Shown: positions 17,884 to 27,435, counted from the first letter of the stretch. The stretch: DNA of 33,172 bases from Acidobacteriota bacterium (GCA_003223255.1 QHYJ01000203.1:1-33172); one strand, 5' to 3'. Notes: generated by a model from the sequence alone, not told the origin. Program-made: numbers and translations.

Positions 17884-20800
17884 TTACGGCATCGTGAGGA
17901 TGATATTCGGAATGTTCTTCTCGCGCAGCATGGCATTAAAGGCGGCCACATCCTTGGCGAGGATCTGCTGGTACTCCTGCTGGAATTGATCGCCCTGCTT
18001 TTTGAGTTCTTCTCCCACAGCTACTTGCTGTGTCGTTGGCGGAAAATCGGAGCTGCCCGCTTGTTCCGCAAGGTAGCCGATCTTTTGCGCCAGCAGAGGG
18101 GGCCAACGAACGTCGTCCTGGCCTCTTCCGGTCAACTTGAGCTGCAGGACTTTGCCTTCTACATTGGTCAGCTTTTCTGCCAAATCGTCAGCGGCCTTCC
18201 GAATCGCCTTGCCCGTCTCATCGGTTCCCAGTTCCTTCGCGAGGTTGGCAAGCTGCGCGCGAATCGACTCGATTTGATTGACGCTCGAGGCCAAGGCATT
18301 CATTTCATCGCGCAAGCCGGTTAGGAATTGCATCTGTGTCTGGATGTCGCCTTCTGTCCCGCCCGAATGCGGGTCCTTCAGCACGTTGAGCTTCTGGCTG
18401 AACTTTCCTTCGCCGACGGCTAGCGTCACTGTGTACGTCCCCGGAGGCGCAAGCAGCGTTATGCGATCCGCCCCCGGCGCAGGCCGCCAGCCTTCTGGTC
18501 CGACTTTGACATCAGGGGCATACAGGGGACTGGTTCTTAGTTTGATTTCCGTACCAGGCTCGAACCGCAGGTTCCACCAAATACGGTTGATCCCGGGCTT
18601 CGCCTCGCAAGGTGGACCGCCCTCGCCGCCTTGGCCGCCACCGCCGCCTGGACCGGCAGGTCCCGCAGGCCTTTGTCCGCCTTCTTCTCTTGGCGCACGG
18701 CATTCGATTTCACGCACTGTTTTTCCGCTTGCATCGCCGATCGTCAACCGCACGCGGTCCTTTTCGCCTAATTTCGACTTCAAGTAAAAATTAATGGGCG
18801 CTCCGTAAGGGGGATTGTGGCCCGCAGTGGGGTCATAGGAAACCGCCACGGGCTGCGCAACGTTTCTGAACCGGTAGACATCGCGCGGAGCAAATAAGTG
18901 TGCGTTGGAAGCGAGGATTTCCGGCGTTATCTGCTGGAGCGGAGTGATGTCGTCCAAGATCCAAAACCCGCGCCCATACGTCGCGAGCGCCAGATCGTGA
19001 AAGCGCTCCTGGACGGCGATCCAATACACAGGAGCATGCGGGAGACCGCTTTGTAGCGGTTCCCAGTTCTTGCCATCGTCGAACGAGATGTACAGGCCAT
19101 TCTCCGTCCCGAGATAGAGTTGGCCCTTGCGCACGGGATCTTCGCGAATGCAATGCGCATAGCTCAACATACTGTGCGGAATCCCGTTGGCGATAGCCGT
19201 CCACGTTTTGCCGTAATCGGTGGTCTTATAGGCAAACGGATCGCGATTGTTCATCTGATGAAAGTCCACCGTGAGATAGGCAGTTCCTGCATCATAGCGA
19301 GAAGCCTCGATGTTGCTCACCGTTCCCCAATCCGGAAGATTGGGAATGTTCTTTGTCACGTTAGTCCAGTTTTTCCCGCCATCGCGCGTGATTTGCACGT
19401 ATCCGTCGTTGGTTCCCGCCCAAATCACACCGGCTTCCTTCGCTGATTCCGCGATCGCAAAAACGGTGCCGGCATATTCGACGCCGATGTTGTCCGGGGT
19501 GAGCCCGCCGGAGATTCCCATCCGGCTCTTGTCGTTGCGCGTCAGGTCGGGGCTGATGATTTGCCAACTATTGCCGCCGTCCGTGGTGACGTGCACGAAC
19601 TGGCTGCCGACGTAAACTTTGTTGTGGTCGTGCGGAGAAATGGTCACAGGAAATTCCCAGTTAAAGCGGTATTTCACTTCCCCGGCGCTGGCACCGGAGA
19701 CGTCCTCCGGCCACACCTCCACTTCCCTTGCCTGATGATTTCTTTCGTCGAAGCGCGCCACGGAGCCACCAACGCTGCCTGAACCCGTTCCGGTCGACCA
19801 GATGATGTTGTTGTCGACAGGATCCGGCGTCGCGAAGCCACTTTCGCTGCCCGCAACGGGGTGCCAAACGCTCCGCGAAATTTGTGCTCCGCCAAAGCCA
19901 CCGAACTGCAAGCTGTTGCTCGGTCCGCGGAACGAAGGACCATCCTGTCGGTTTCCATAAACGAAATAGGGAATCTGGTCGTCCAGCGTCACGTGATAAA
20001 TCTGCGCGATGGGCAACTGAATGCGGTCCCAGGAATGCCCACGATTTACGGAAATACTTACGCCGCCGTCATTCACCACGGCCATGCGGTCGCCGTTGGT
20101 GGGGTCGATCCACATCTCGTGATTGTCACCGCCAGGAGCTGAGGGCATATTTGTCAGAGTATGGCCACCGTCGAGCGTCCGCGAAAAAGCCGAGGTGAAG
20201 AAATAAACCTCGTTCTCGTTATCCGGGGAGATTTCCTCGCGCGTGTAATAATGGGTCCGTCCGCGGATTTGCCGATCTGAATTGATGAGTTGCCAGTTTT
20301 CTCCGCCGTCATCCGAGCGCCACAATTGGCCGCTTTGCGTGGGCTTGCCGTCCATCGGCACGCCATCGCCAGTTTCGATCAGCGCGTAGACTCGATTCGA
20401 GTCCTTTTGCGCCACGCGCACCGCAATTCTGCCCACGGGCGTGTGTGGCAAGCCGTGACCCTCTAGCTGTTTCCACGTCGCGCCGGCATCGGTGGACTTG
20501 AACAGTCCGCTTCCCTGCCCGCCGCTCTTTCTCCCGTAGGTATGAATCTCGATTTGCCACATTCCCGCGAACAAAATCCGCGAATTGTTGGGATCCATGC
20601 CCATATCGGAGCAGCCCGTGTTTTCATCCACAAATAAAACTCTCTCCCAATTCTTTCCGCTGTCGGTGGTGCGAAAGACGCCCCGTTCAGGCTGTGGACC
20701 GTACGCGTGCCCCAGCGCGCACGCCAGCACAACGTCAGGATTGTGCGGATCAATGATCACGTTGCCGATTCGCCCTGTTTTTTCCAGACCCATCAACTTC

Positions 20801-21210
20801 CAGGTCTTTCCGGCATCCAACGACTTGTAGATCCCGTTGCCGACGGAAATATGGCTTCGGATAAACGACTCGCCCGTACCCGCCCATACGATATTCGGGT
20901 CGCTCGCGGCTACAGCCAGCGAGCCAATGGAAGAAACGGGCTGGTCGTCAAAGAGGGGATCCCAGTGGATGCCGCCATCGGTCGACTTGAAAATTCCTCC
21001 GGATGCCACGCCTACATAGTAGATATTGGGATTTCCGGGAATCCCCGCCACCGCAGTCGCGCGATTTCCTACTGGCCCGATGTACCGGAACTTCATTTGG
21101 TTGTAAATGTCAGGACTGATCTGCGGCGGTTGCTGCGCGCGGGCTAATCCCCCAGCGCAGAAGATTGCCAATGCACCCAAGAAAAGACCAGAGCACACTC
21201 GCTTCGTCAT
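17884..21210 (-). CDS. Large secreted Vps10/sortilin-like BNR-repeat protein
   Basis: A 1108-residue exported protein. After a signal peptide (LFLGALAIFCAGGLARAQ) it has a beta-propeller with many Asp-box (S/T-x-D-x-G-x-x-W) repeats: KSTDGGIHW, KSLDAGKTW, RTTDSGKNW, KSTDAGATW, VTTDGGNSW, ITRDGGKNW and KTTDYGKTW. This matches the sortilin/Vps10-like 'glycosyl hydrolase BNR' family abundant in Acidobacteria and Bacteroidetes. No sialidase catalytic set is visible, so the glycosidase label is not supported; binding or processing of peptides or glycans is a guess. A Gly/Pro-rich linker near residue 850 (GPAGPGGGGGQGGEGG) separates the propeller from a C-terminal part with coiled-coil-like helices. 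ATG has GTGAGG upstream. It is the first gene of a pair with the gamma-glutamyltransferase. Confidence 0.9.
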   Translation of the reverse strand: MTKRVCSGLFLGALAIFCAGGLARAQQPPQISPDIYNQMKFRYIGPVGNRATAVAGIPGNPNIYYVGVASGGIFKSTDGGIHWDPLFDDQPVSSIGSLAVAASDPNIVWAGTGESFIRSHISVGNGIYKSLDAGKTWKLMGLEKTGRIGNVIIDPHNPDVVLACALGHAYGPQPERGVFRTTDSGKNWERVLFVDENTGCSDMGMDPNNSRILFAGMWQIEIHTYGRKSGGQGSGLFKSTDAGATWKQLEGHGLPHTPVGRIAVRVAQKDSNRVYALIETGDGVPMDGKPTQSGQLWRSDDGGENWQLINSDRQIRGRTHYYTREEISPDNENEVYFFTSAFSRTLDGGHTLTNMPSAPGGDNHEMWIDPTNGDRMAVVNDGGVSISVNRGHSWDRIQLPIAQIYHVTLDDQIPYFVYGNRQDGPSFRGPSNSLQFGGFGGAQISRSVWHPVAGSESGFATPDPVDNNIIWSTGTGSGSVGGSVARFDERNHQAREVEVWPEDVSGASAGEVKYRFNWEFPVTISPHDHNKVYVGSQFVHVTTDGGNSWQIISPDLTRNDKSRMGISGGLTPDNIGVEYAGTVFAIAESAKEAGVIWAGTNDGYVQITRDGGKNWTNVTKNIPNLPDWGTVSNIEASRYDAGTAYLTVDFHQMNNRDPFAYKTTDYGKTWTAIANGIPHSMLSYAHCIREDPVRKGQLYLGTENGLYISFDDGKNWEPLQSGLPHAPVYWIAVQERFHDLALATYGRGFWILDDITPLQQITPEILASNAHLFAPRDVYRFRNVAQPVAVSYDPTAGHNPPYGAPINFYLKSKLGEKDRVRLTIGDASGKTVREIECRAPREEGGQRPAGPAGPGGGGGQGGEGGPPCEAKPGINRIWWNLRFEPGTEIKLRTSPLYAPDVKVGPEGWRPAPGADRITLLAPPGTYTVTLAVGEGKFSQKLNVLKDPHSGGTEGDIQTQMQFLTGLRDEMNALASSVNQIESIRAQLANLAKELGTDETGKAIRKAADDLAEKLTNVEGKVLQLKLTGRGQDDVRWPPLLAQKIGYLAEQAGSSDFPPTTQQVAVGEELKKQGDQFQQEYQQILAKDVAAFNAMLREKNIPNIILTMP

Positions 21211-21555
21211 GGCGAAACCTCACACGCTCAATGTTTGCCTGGAATTGCGCGGATGATACTTGCTGCGCCGCGGCAGGTCAATAGTTACGAAGAAACCGCA
21301 TCGCTTCGAGCGTTCCAGACGCCATGAGCCTTGTTCGAACGCCAAGTCCAATTCTGCAAGCGCCAGCGCCTCCGCAGAGAAAACCATAAGCTCGCCTAAT
21401 TATTGTTTCTGGGAGGATCTGCTTGCTAAGCGGAGGGCGGAGGGCCTGGTGATTGGCATTTCTGCGGGAACGCCCTAGAATTCAAGGCACGGCCGCTGTG
21501 TTCCTGAAATTGGGTCTTCCGGCCGCGTGTCGCTTCACTCGCGGAGGCTCTGCCG
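21211..21555. other. Divergent intergenic region without a recognised gene
   Basis: This 345-base gap separates the minus-strand BNR gene from glgB. It must hold promoters for both. I see no convincing -35/-10 pair, no hairpin followed by Ts and no likely small gene. The 72-codon plus-strand frame at 21260 is Ser/Arg-rich and has no ribosome site. The ribosome site of glgB (GGAGG, 21543-21547) is at its right end. Confidence 0.5.
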
Positions 21556-23844
21556 TTGCCCGAACATCACGCCGCTGCCTCGCACTCAAAACCGGTCGCT
21601 CACCGCGATCCGCGTCTCCGTTCGCAGATCGAAGCGGTTTTGACCGGGCGTCATTCCGATTCTTTTAGCTTTCTTGGGCCCCATCCCGTGGATGGCGGCT
21701 GGGCCGTGCGCTTTTTCATCCCCTGGGCAGAAGAGGCACGCATCTCGTTGCAACCGTCCTCACCAGAAAACGCCCCCCCTGACCCCGCCAAAGTCCTCGA
21801 AGCCGTTAAATTACATCCCGAAGGTTTTTTCGAAGCCATCCTGCCGGCGGACCAAACCGGTCCACCCGCTCCAGTGAGCTACAAAATTCAGGGCCGCACG
21901 CATTACGGCGAATTCTTTGAGACTTATGACGCCTATGCTTTTCCCTGGGTGCTTACCGAGTTTGATTTGTATCTCATGGGCGAAGGCCGTCACTACGATA
22001 CTTACCAAAAACTCGGTGCGCATCTCATCACGCTGGAGGGCATTCGCGGCGTTCACTTCGCCGTTTGGGCGCCTAGTGCGCGTCGCGTCAGTGTCGTTGG
22101 CGATTTCAATCGCTGGGACGGCCGTGTCCATCCCATGCGCGCGCGCGGCTCGTCGGGAATCTGGGAGATTTTCGTTCCGGAACTGACCGAAGGCGCGATC
22201 TACAAGTTCGAACTCATCGGTCCTGACGACAACATGCTTCCCCTCAAAGCCGATCCCTACGCCTTCCGCTCCGAATTACGTCCCAACACGGGCTCGGTCG
22301 TCGCCAATCTTGATACCTATTGCTGGAACGATGCCGACTGGCTCTCGCAACGCTCCGGCAAGAATTGGTTCCAGTCCCCTGTTTCCATTTACGAAGTCCA
22401 TCTCGGTTCGTGGCGACGTGTTCCCGAAGAGAACAATCGTTGGCTGAACTACCGCGAACTCGCCGATTGGCTCCTACCTTATGTCAAGGAACTTGGCTAC
22501 ACGCACATCGAGCTGCTTCCTGTCATGGAGCATCCTTACGATGGCTCCTGGGGCTACCAAACTCTGGGCTATTTCGCCGCCACCAGCCGCTATGGCGCTC
22601 CCACGGAATTCATGGAATTCGTCGACCGCTGTCACCAAGCCGGCATCGGCGTCATCCTCGACTGGACTCCCGCGCACTTTCCGCGCGATGCTCACGGCCT
22701 GGCGCAATTCGACGGTAGCTACCTCTACGAACACGCCGACCCCCGCCAGGGCGCGCATCCCGACTGGGGCACGCTGGTTTACAACTACGGCCGCAACGAA
22801 GTGCAAAACTATTTGATTTCGAATGCGCTCTTCTGGCTCGACAAGTACCACATCGACGGCCTCCGCGTGGACGCTGTCGCTTCCATGCTCTATCTCGATT
22901 ATTCCCGTAAAGAGGGCGAGTGGATTCCGAATCAATACGGGGGCCGCGAAAATCTCCAAGCCATTGAATTTCTGAAGCACATGAACGAGGTTGCCCACGG
23001 CAAATTCCCCGGAATTCTCACCATCGCCGAAGAATCTACCGCTTGGCCCGCCGTCTCTCGCCCTACCTATCTCGGCGGGCTCGGCTTCAGCTTCAAATGG
23101 AACATGGGCTGGATGAGTGACACCCTAAGTTATTTTTCCCGCGATCCCGTCCATCGCAAATACGAGCACAACAAAATCACCTTCTCGATGCTCTACGCCT
23201 TCACCGAGAATTTCGTTCTTCCCTTCTCGCATGACGAAGTCGTCCACGGTAAAAACTCGCTGCTTCACAAAATGCCCGGAGACCTGTGGCAGCAGTTCGC
23301 CAACCTCCGCCTGCTCTACGGCTATCACTACGCGCACCCGGGCAAGAAACTTCTCTTCATGGGCCAGGAATTTGCGCAGCGCCACGAATGGAGCGAAGCG
23401 CGCAGTCTCGACTGGGATTTGCTGCAGTGGGATTCACATCGCGGCGTTCAGCGGCTGATCAGCGATCTGAATCGCGTCTACACTTCCGAACCCGCGCTCC
23501 ATCAGATCGACTTCGAGTGGCACGGTTTCGAATGGATCGATGCCAACGATGCCGACAACAGCGTCCTCAGCTTCATTCGCCGTGGCAAAAACACCGAGCA
23601 TTTAATCGTTGTCGTGCTCAACGCCACTCCCGTCGTCCGCGAGGGCTATCGTCTCGGCGTCCCTCAGCCCGGCTATTACCGCGAACTCCTCAACACGGAC
23701 GCTTCGATTTACGGCGGCTCGAACGTTGGCAACGCTGGCGGTCAGCAAGCCTCCGACCAACCCGCGCAAGGCCATTTCCACTCCCTCGTTCTCACTCTCC
23801 CGCCCCTCGCCGCGATTTTTTTGAAGTGGGCACCGAATTCCTGA
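21556..23844 (+). CDS. glgB: 1,4-alpha-glucan (glycogen) branching enzyme, GH13
   Basis: A 762-residue enzyme that makes alpha-1,6 branches in glycogen. Two N-terminal CBM48/early-set domains (about 25-120 and 145-245, with GVHFAVWAPSARRVSVVGDFNRWDG) precede the GH13 barrel. The barrel has the GlgB signature SIYEVHLGSW, nucleophile Asp439 (GLRVDAVASMLY), acid/base Glu492 (TIAEEST) and Asp560 (FSHDEVVHGK); their spacing agrees with E. coli GlgB. Length is at the upper end for the family. Start is TTG with GGAGG 8 bases upstream; there is no better ATG nearby. The loop ILDWTPAHFPRDAHGL has Thr where most relatives have Val. A small membrane-protein gene follows after 21 bases. Confidence 0.97.
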   Translation: MPEHHAAASHSKPVAHRDPRLRSQIEAVLTGRHSDSFSFLGPHPVDGGWAVRFFIPWAEEARISLQPSSPENAPPDPAKVLEAVKLHPEGFFEAILPADQTGPPAPVSYKIQGRTHYGEFFETYDAYAFPWVLTEFDLYLMGEGRHYDTYQKLGAHLITLEGIRGVHFAVWAPSARRVSVVGDFNRWDGRVHPMRARGSSGIWEIFVPELTEGAIYKFELIGPDDNMLPLKADPYAFRSELRPNTGSVVANLDTYCWNDADWLSQRSGKNWFQSPVSIYEVHLGSWRRVPEENNRWLNYRELADWLLPYVKELGYTHIELLPVMEHPYDGSWGYQTLGYFAATSRYGAPTEFMEFVDRCHQAGIGVILDWTPAHFPRDAHGLAQFDGSYLYEHADPRQGAHPDWGTLVYNYGRNEVQNYLISNALFWLDKYHIDGLRVDAVASMLYLDYSRKEGEWIPNQYGGRENLQAIEFLKHMNEVAHGKFPGILTIAEESTAWPAVSRPTYLGGLGFSFKWNMGWMSDTLSYFSRDPVHRKYEHNKITFSMLYAFTENFVLPFSHDEVVHGKNSLLHKMPGDLWQQFANLRLLYGYHYAHPGKKLLFMGQEFAQRHEWSEARSLDWDLLQWDSHRGVQRLISDLNRVYTSEPALHQIDFEWHGFEWIDANDADNSVLSFIRRGKNTEHLIVVVLNATPVVREGYRLGVPQPGYYRELLNTDASIYGGSNVGNAGGQQASDQPAQGHFHSLVLTLPPLAAIFLKWAPNS

Positions 23845-23865
23845 CGAGTGAGGTTTAACCAGAAT

Positions 23866-24333
23866 ATGGCCGATCTCACCGAAAACGCCGCAGAAATCCC
23901 ACGGCCCAGCGCGCCGGCTCGTGGGCCGCGAATGTTCATGATCAACATCTCGTTCATCAACTGGTCCGGTATGGTTTTTGCCATTCTGCAAAGCGCCTGC
24001 ACTGCGGTCATCGCTATCAGCGGCATTCGCGTAGCCCTTGGCCTAAGTGCTCTCGCCGCCGCCGCCGGCATCCACGCACCCGCGCGCGGCTTCCATCAAG
24101 ACGCCATCCGCCTTCCCATGATGGTTCTCGCCTTCCTCGGCGCCGTCATCAATCTTTATGTCATTGGAAAAGTGCGGCACTTACGAAACAAACCTGCGGC
24201 GCAATTGCGTCAGCAGCCGGTCACAAAGAAAAGGCTCAATTCCAAGCGCTTCCAAATCGCCCTCGCGGTCCTCACCTTGCTGCTGCTCGCCGCCGAATGG
24301 ATCACTCATCCCATGATCCACCGTGTCCCTTGA
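23866..24333 (+). CDS. Small membrane protein of unknown function
   Basis: A protein of about 155 residues with a short polar N-terminus (ADLTENAAEIPRPSAPARGP) and about four hydrophobic segments: INWSGMVFAILQSACTAVIA, a following Ala/Leu-rich stretch (RVALGLSALAAAAGI), IRLPMMVLAFLGAVINLYVIG and IALAVLTLLLLAAEWITH. Basic residues sit between segments three and four (KVRHLRNK, TKKRLNSKR). A GTG at 23848 is an alternative start six codons earlier; ATG is preferred because GAGG lies 12 bases before it. The family is not recognised. It closely follows glgB and may share its transcript. Confidence 0.7.
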   Translation: MADLTENAAEIPRPSAPARGPRMFMINISFINWSGMVFAILQSACTAVIAISGIRVALGLSALAAAAGIHAPARGFHQDAIRLPMMVLAFLGAVINLYVIGKVRHLRNKPAAQLRQQPVTKKRLNSKRFQIALAVLTLLLLAAEWITHPMIHRVP

Positions 24334-24369
24334 CGGGGCTCTACCTTACCTTATCCTTCCTCATTTTTT

Positions 24370-24618
24370 CTACACATCTGGCTCCGGCCCAATTTCTTTG
24401 GCTAGCCGTTCATGCAACCGTTTGCTGTAGCCCACGGGCAGTTCAAACGTCCGGTCGTCCGCCGTCAGGATTAGAATATTTCTCGTTGAATCCAAAATTG
24501 CCGCGCAGATTTCGCAGTGTTCCAGGTGCCGCTCGATATCTTCGCGCAGTTGGGCGTCGATACTCCCGTCGATATATTCGGAAATGTATTCCCACACGTG
24601 TTTGCAATCGAGCTTCAT
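24370..24618 (-). CDS. Zinc-finger (ZAS) anti-sigma factor, short
   Basis: An 82-residue protein with the anti-sigma zinc-binding pattern HxxxCxxC: His31, Cys35, Cys38 in RHLEHCEICAAI, and Cys5 near the start. It has no transmembrane segment, so it is the soluble kind. ZAS proteins hold an ECF sigma factor inactive until a signal releases it. It lies directly downstream of a sigma gene. Its ATG would overlap the sigma gene stop as ATGA if the sigma frame were read past an internal TAA. GGAGG precedes the ATG. Confidence 0.88.
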   Translation of the reverse strand: MKLDCKHVWEYISEYIDGSIDAQLREDIERHLEHCEICAAILDSTRNILILTADDRTFELPVGYSKRLHERLAKEIGPEPDV

Positions 24619-24683
24619 AGCGCCCTCCGAAAGAATCCCTTGCGCGCGGGTGCGGCGCTCTTCAGAAAAGGGGCCAGTTGCTT

Positions 24684-25238
24684 TTACAGCAGGATTCGTG
24701 CGCGGTGCAGGCGTACTTTTACGACTCCTGGCGTCAGTCCCAGAGCTTCCGCCGTTTCCTCGGTGTTGAGTTCTTCCAAATCTCTCAGTGTGAAGACTTG
24801 CCGGTAATTGTCGGGAAGGCTGGCGACGGCCTTCCGCAGGGCATCGCGCAGTTCCTGGCGTTCCAGCGCTTCCAGCGGAACTCCGCGCCAGTCTGTCAAT
24901 GACGCGGGAGTGTAATCCCCTTCTTTCTCTTCTGCTTCTTCTTCAAGCGAATTCTCTAAAGCCTTGGCTTTTCGCAGACGTTTCTTTCCTTCGTTGATGG
25001 CGATCGTCGTCAACCAAGTGCTGAACTTGGCCTCAGAGCGAAACGATCCCAGATGCCGGTAAGCGTTGATCACCGCTTCTTGAGCGCCGTCTTCCGCGTC
25101 TGCTTCATTCTTCACGATCGACAATACGGTCAAATACACCATTCGCTCGTACGGCCGGATCAGCTCGTGAAACAACTCTTTTTCTCCGCCCACAATCCGA
25201 GCGATCAGCTCCGCTTCCCTTGCCGCCGCCGTTTGCAT
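24684..25238 (-). CDS. ECF (RpoE-like) sigma-70 factor, C-terminus cut by an in-frame stop
   Basis: A 184-residue sigma factor. Region 2 (residues 20-95) shows PYERMVYLTVLSIVKNEADAEDGAQEA and FSTWLTTIAINEGKKRLRK. Region 4 (130-184) shows LPDNYRQVFTLRDLEELNTEETAEALG and the recognition helix VVKVRLHRARILL. Right after LHRARILL is a TAA (24684-24686). The same frame then continues for 22 sense codons that look like the normal end of such sigma factors (KQLAPFLKSAAPARKG), and ends in TGA at 24615-24617, overlapping the anti-sigma ATG. The original gene therefore probably spanned 24615-25238. The recognition helix survives, so the short form may still work. Possible causes are a nonsense mutation, a sequence error or readthrough. 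A GGAAAC (reverse of 25280-25285) upstream could be an ECF-type -35, but this is weak. Confidence 0.9.
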   Translation of the reverse strand: MQTAAAREAELIARIVGGEKELFHELIRPYERMVYLTVLSIVKNEADAEDGAQEAVINAYRHLGSFRSEAKFSTWLTTIAINEGKKRLRKAKALENSLEEEAEEKEGDYTPASLTDWRGVPLEALERQELRDALRKAVASLPDNYRQVFTLRDLEELNTEETAEALGLTPGVVKVRLHRARILL

Positions 25239-25580
25239 GGTCGTTTGCGCTCGCGACTACCTTTCAGGGGCTGCTACTCGTTTCCGTGTCTGATACTGCT
25301 TTAAGTCCGCACTTGGCGGCAAGGTGCAAATCTTAGGTTCTTGCTTCCTTGGGCTTCACGTATTCCTTGACGTCCGACATTTTGTCTTGCTTCCTCTTGT
25401 CGCTTGGCTGTCCCCTACCCTTGTACGAGTCCACGCCTGCTCAAAGGTTACGGCATTCTCCCGAATTCGGGTCGCCCGTCCGATGGCGGGTTCTGGCGTT
25501 TACTCTTCGGGAGGAGGCCCCTTTCTGCCCTGCTGCCCCGCCGCCGGAAATCGATATGCTGGAATTCCAGGGAGACGTCG
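25239..25580. other. Divergent intergenic region between the sigma and PilZ genes
   Basis: A 342-base gap. The PilZ frame is open to 25404, but that N-terminal part is Arg/Pro/Ser-rich, unlike the rest, and lacks a ribosome site. I see no RNA gene and no terminator. A GGAAAC on the minus strand (25280-25285) could belong to a self-regulated sigma promoter; no matching -10 is clear. Confidence 0.4.
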
Positions 25581-26435
25581 ATGCCCGGAAACTTTGACTC
25601 TTGGGTCACGCTCACAGACCGCCAGGAAACCTACGAGCAGATCCACCAACAAACCTGGGATTTCAAGTGCCGGGAGCACGGCGCACAACGAGGCACGCCC
25701 AAAGAAGTCATCGGAGTCGCTCCTCTGGACGAAAAACCGCCTTCCACACAAAAATCCGCTTTGACGTTTGGCAACGCCATATCCACTGAGGCAACCAAGA
25801 AAACTCCTCGTTCCAGCGAGCGCATGGCTCTTCGCATTCCCATCGTGGTCTACGGTTTCACCAAGGAGCGCGGGGCGTTTCACGAAGAAACGGAAACCCA
25901 AATTGTCAATGCCAGCGGCGCCCTGGTGATGCTCAAGACCAAGCTGGCCATTGGTGATTCCGTGTTCTTGATGCAAAAAGGCAACGGCCTCGAGCAGGAA
26001 GTCCGCGTCGTCTATCTGGACCCCTACTCGGACCGTGAAACCAAAGTCGGGCTGGCCTTCAAATATCCCATCACGGATTTTTGGCGCCGGTCGCGCAAAC
26101 AGCAACGCATTCCCAAAACGCTGCGCGTGGTAGTCAGAGGGACAGATTCCCGGGGCCATCCCTTCAAGCAGACCAGCTACACCATCGACCTCAGCCAGGA
26201 TGGCGCGCGCCTCGATGGAATTGGTTTTCTTACTTCTCCGGGACAAACGATCGAAGTGCGCCGGCTCTGGCGTAAGAAGAAGTTTCGCGTGATCTGGATC
26301 GGCCACGTCGGAACCGGCGAAGCCAATCAAGTAGGCGTGTTTGGCCTGCAAAACGAGAAAGACATCTGGCGCATGGAGCTCCCCGAGGGTGAGCCCGACA
26401 AAAAACCAGGCAAGGGCAAGCCTCCGAATAAGTGA
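25581..26435 (+). CDS. Tandem PilZ-domain protein
   Basis: A 284-residue cytoplasmic protein. Residues 1-75 are polar and unassigned. Two PilZ-like domains follow. The first (about 80-170) has SERMALRIPIVVYG and a degenerate VNASGALVML. The second (about 178-265) keeps both c-di-GMP motifs: RKQQR (RxxxR) and DLSQDG (DxSxxG). By analogy the second domain should bind cyclic di-GMP. The C-terminus is Lys/Pro-rich and flexible (DKKPGKGKPPNK). The ATG at 25581 is chosen because GGGAG lies before it; the frame is open further up. It diverges from the sigma factor gene. Confidence 0.82.
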   Translation: MPGNFDSWVTLTDRQETYEQIHQQTWDFKCREHGAQRGTPKEVIGVAPLDEKPPSTQKSALTFGNAISTEATKKTPRSSERMALRIPIVVYGFTKERGAFHEETETQIVNASGALVMLKTKLAIGDSVFLMQKGNGLEQEVRVVYLDPYSDRETKVGLAFKYPITDFWRRSRKQQRIPKTLRVVVRGTDSRGHPFKQTSYTIDLSQDGARLDGIGFLTSPGQTIEVRRLWRKKKFRVIWIGHVGTGEANQVGVFGLQNEKDIWRMELPEGEPDKKPGKGKPPNK

Positions 26436-26592
26436 GTTTGCCGTTTATAATCCTCGATTCTTAGTTTTTCCCTCTTGGTCGTTCTCATTCTCATTCATCA
26501 GCTCCCTGACCCTTGGAATTCGTTGCCGCTCTTCCATTTCGGTTATCGAGTTTCAACTCTCGGTTTTGCGTTTCGTGTTTCGATTTTCGCGC

Positions 26593-27435
26593 TCAGCCGC
26601 CCTTGGGTTCCTGCCGGTACCCACCTCGGCCCGCCGCCATCTTTCTGTTCATGGCTCTAAGCACCCAAGGCATGAACCGCTCCAGAAAGACCAACGCCTT
26701 GCCATGCCCGGTAATAATGGCTTCGCGCTTTCCTCGCGCAATCGCGCTGAGAATCTGCCGCGCCGCTTTCTCGGTTGGCATCACCAACCACCCTGGAATG
26801 GAATCGTTGGCGTCTTCGTGGAATTTCCCCTGGTTGTCCACGCGGCGGATGTCACTGGCCACAAAACCGGGACTAATCAGCGTCACCTTCACTCCGGAGA
26901 GCCGCAGTTCTGGTGTAATCGAATTCGCCAGCGCGCGCACCGCAAACTTGCTCATGGCGTACGGCGATGCTCCCGCCGACGCTGTCCAACCCGAAACGCT
27001 TCCCACCATGGCGATGTTGCCTTTGTTCTTTTCGATCTCCGGAAGCGCCGCGTAAATCGTTCGCAGCACGCCAAAAACATTGGTCTCGAATTGGCGCCGG
27101 TAATCCTCGATGGAAAGTTTCTTCAACGGACTGACCACACCAAATCCGGCGTTGGCAATCACCACGTCCAACTTACCCCAGTGGCTCACCGTTTCGGCAA
27201 CAGACTTTCGCAAATCCCCGTCCTGCGTAACATCGCAGTGCACCACTAAAGGCTCCGGGTTTCCGATCTCCGCAATCTTTTGGGCCAAACCTTCCAGCCG
27301 TTCCTTACGCCGCGCGACCAGCGTCAGCTTCGCTCCCACTTGGCCCAATTGCCACGCCAACTCCTCGCCAATCCCGGACGAGGCTCCGGTAATAAGCACG
27401 GTTTTGTCCCGAAAGAACAATTGCGTCTTGTTCAT
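26593..27435 (-). CDS. Short-chain dehydrogenase/reductase (classical SDR)
   Basis: A 280-residue NAD(P)-dependent oxidoreductase. The cofactor loop is TGASSGIG (residues 16-23). An Arg-rich segment (VARRKERL) after the second strand favours NADPH. NAG is present in VVIANAGFGVV, and the catalytic Ser-Tyr-Lys set is in GSVSGWTASAGASPYAMSKFA. The C-terminus (FLERFMPWVLRAMNRKM) is hydrophobic and basic, as in SDRs that sit on membranes, so lipid or sterol-type substrates are possible; the substrate is not shown. It converges with the PilZ gene across a 157-base gap that holds no clear terminator. Upstream on its strand lies the hairpin of repeat copy 1. Confidence 0.92.
   Translation of the reverse strand: MNKTQLFFRDKTVLITGASSGIGEELAWQLGQVGAKLTLVARRKERLEGLAQKIAEIGNPEPLVVHCDVTQDGDLRKSVAETVSHWGKLDVVIANAGFGVVSPLKKLSIEDYRRQFETNVFGVLRTIYAALPEIEKNKGNIAMVGSVSGWTASAGASPYAMSKFAVRALANSITPELRLSGVKVTLISPGFVASDIRRVDNQGKFHEDANDSIPGWLVMPTEKAARQILSAIARGKREAIITGHGKALVFLERFMPWVLRAMNRKMAAGRGGYRQEPKGG

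Noticed and set aside
21260-21478. Small plus-strand ORF in the gap before glgB.
   Set aside because: It has no ribosome site, a Ser/Ala/Arg-rich composition and no motif.
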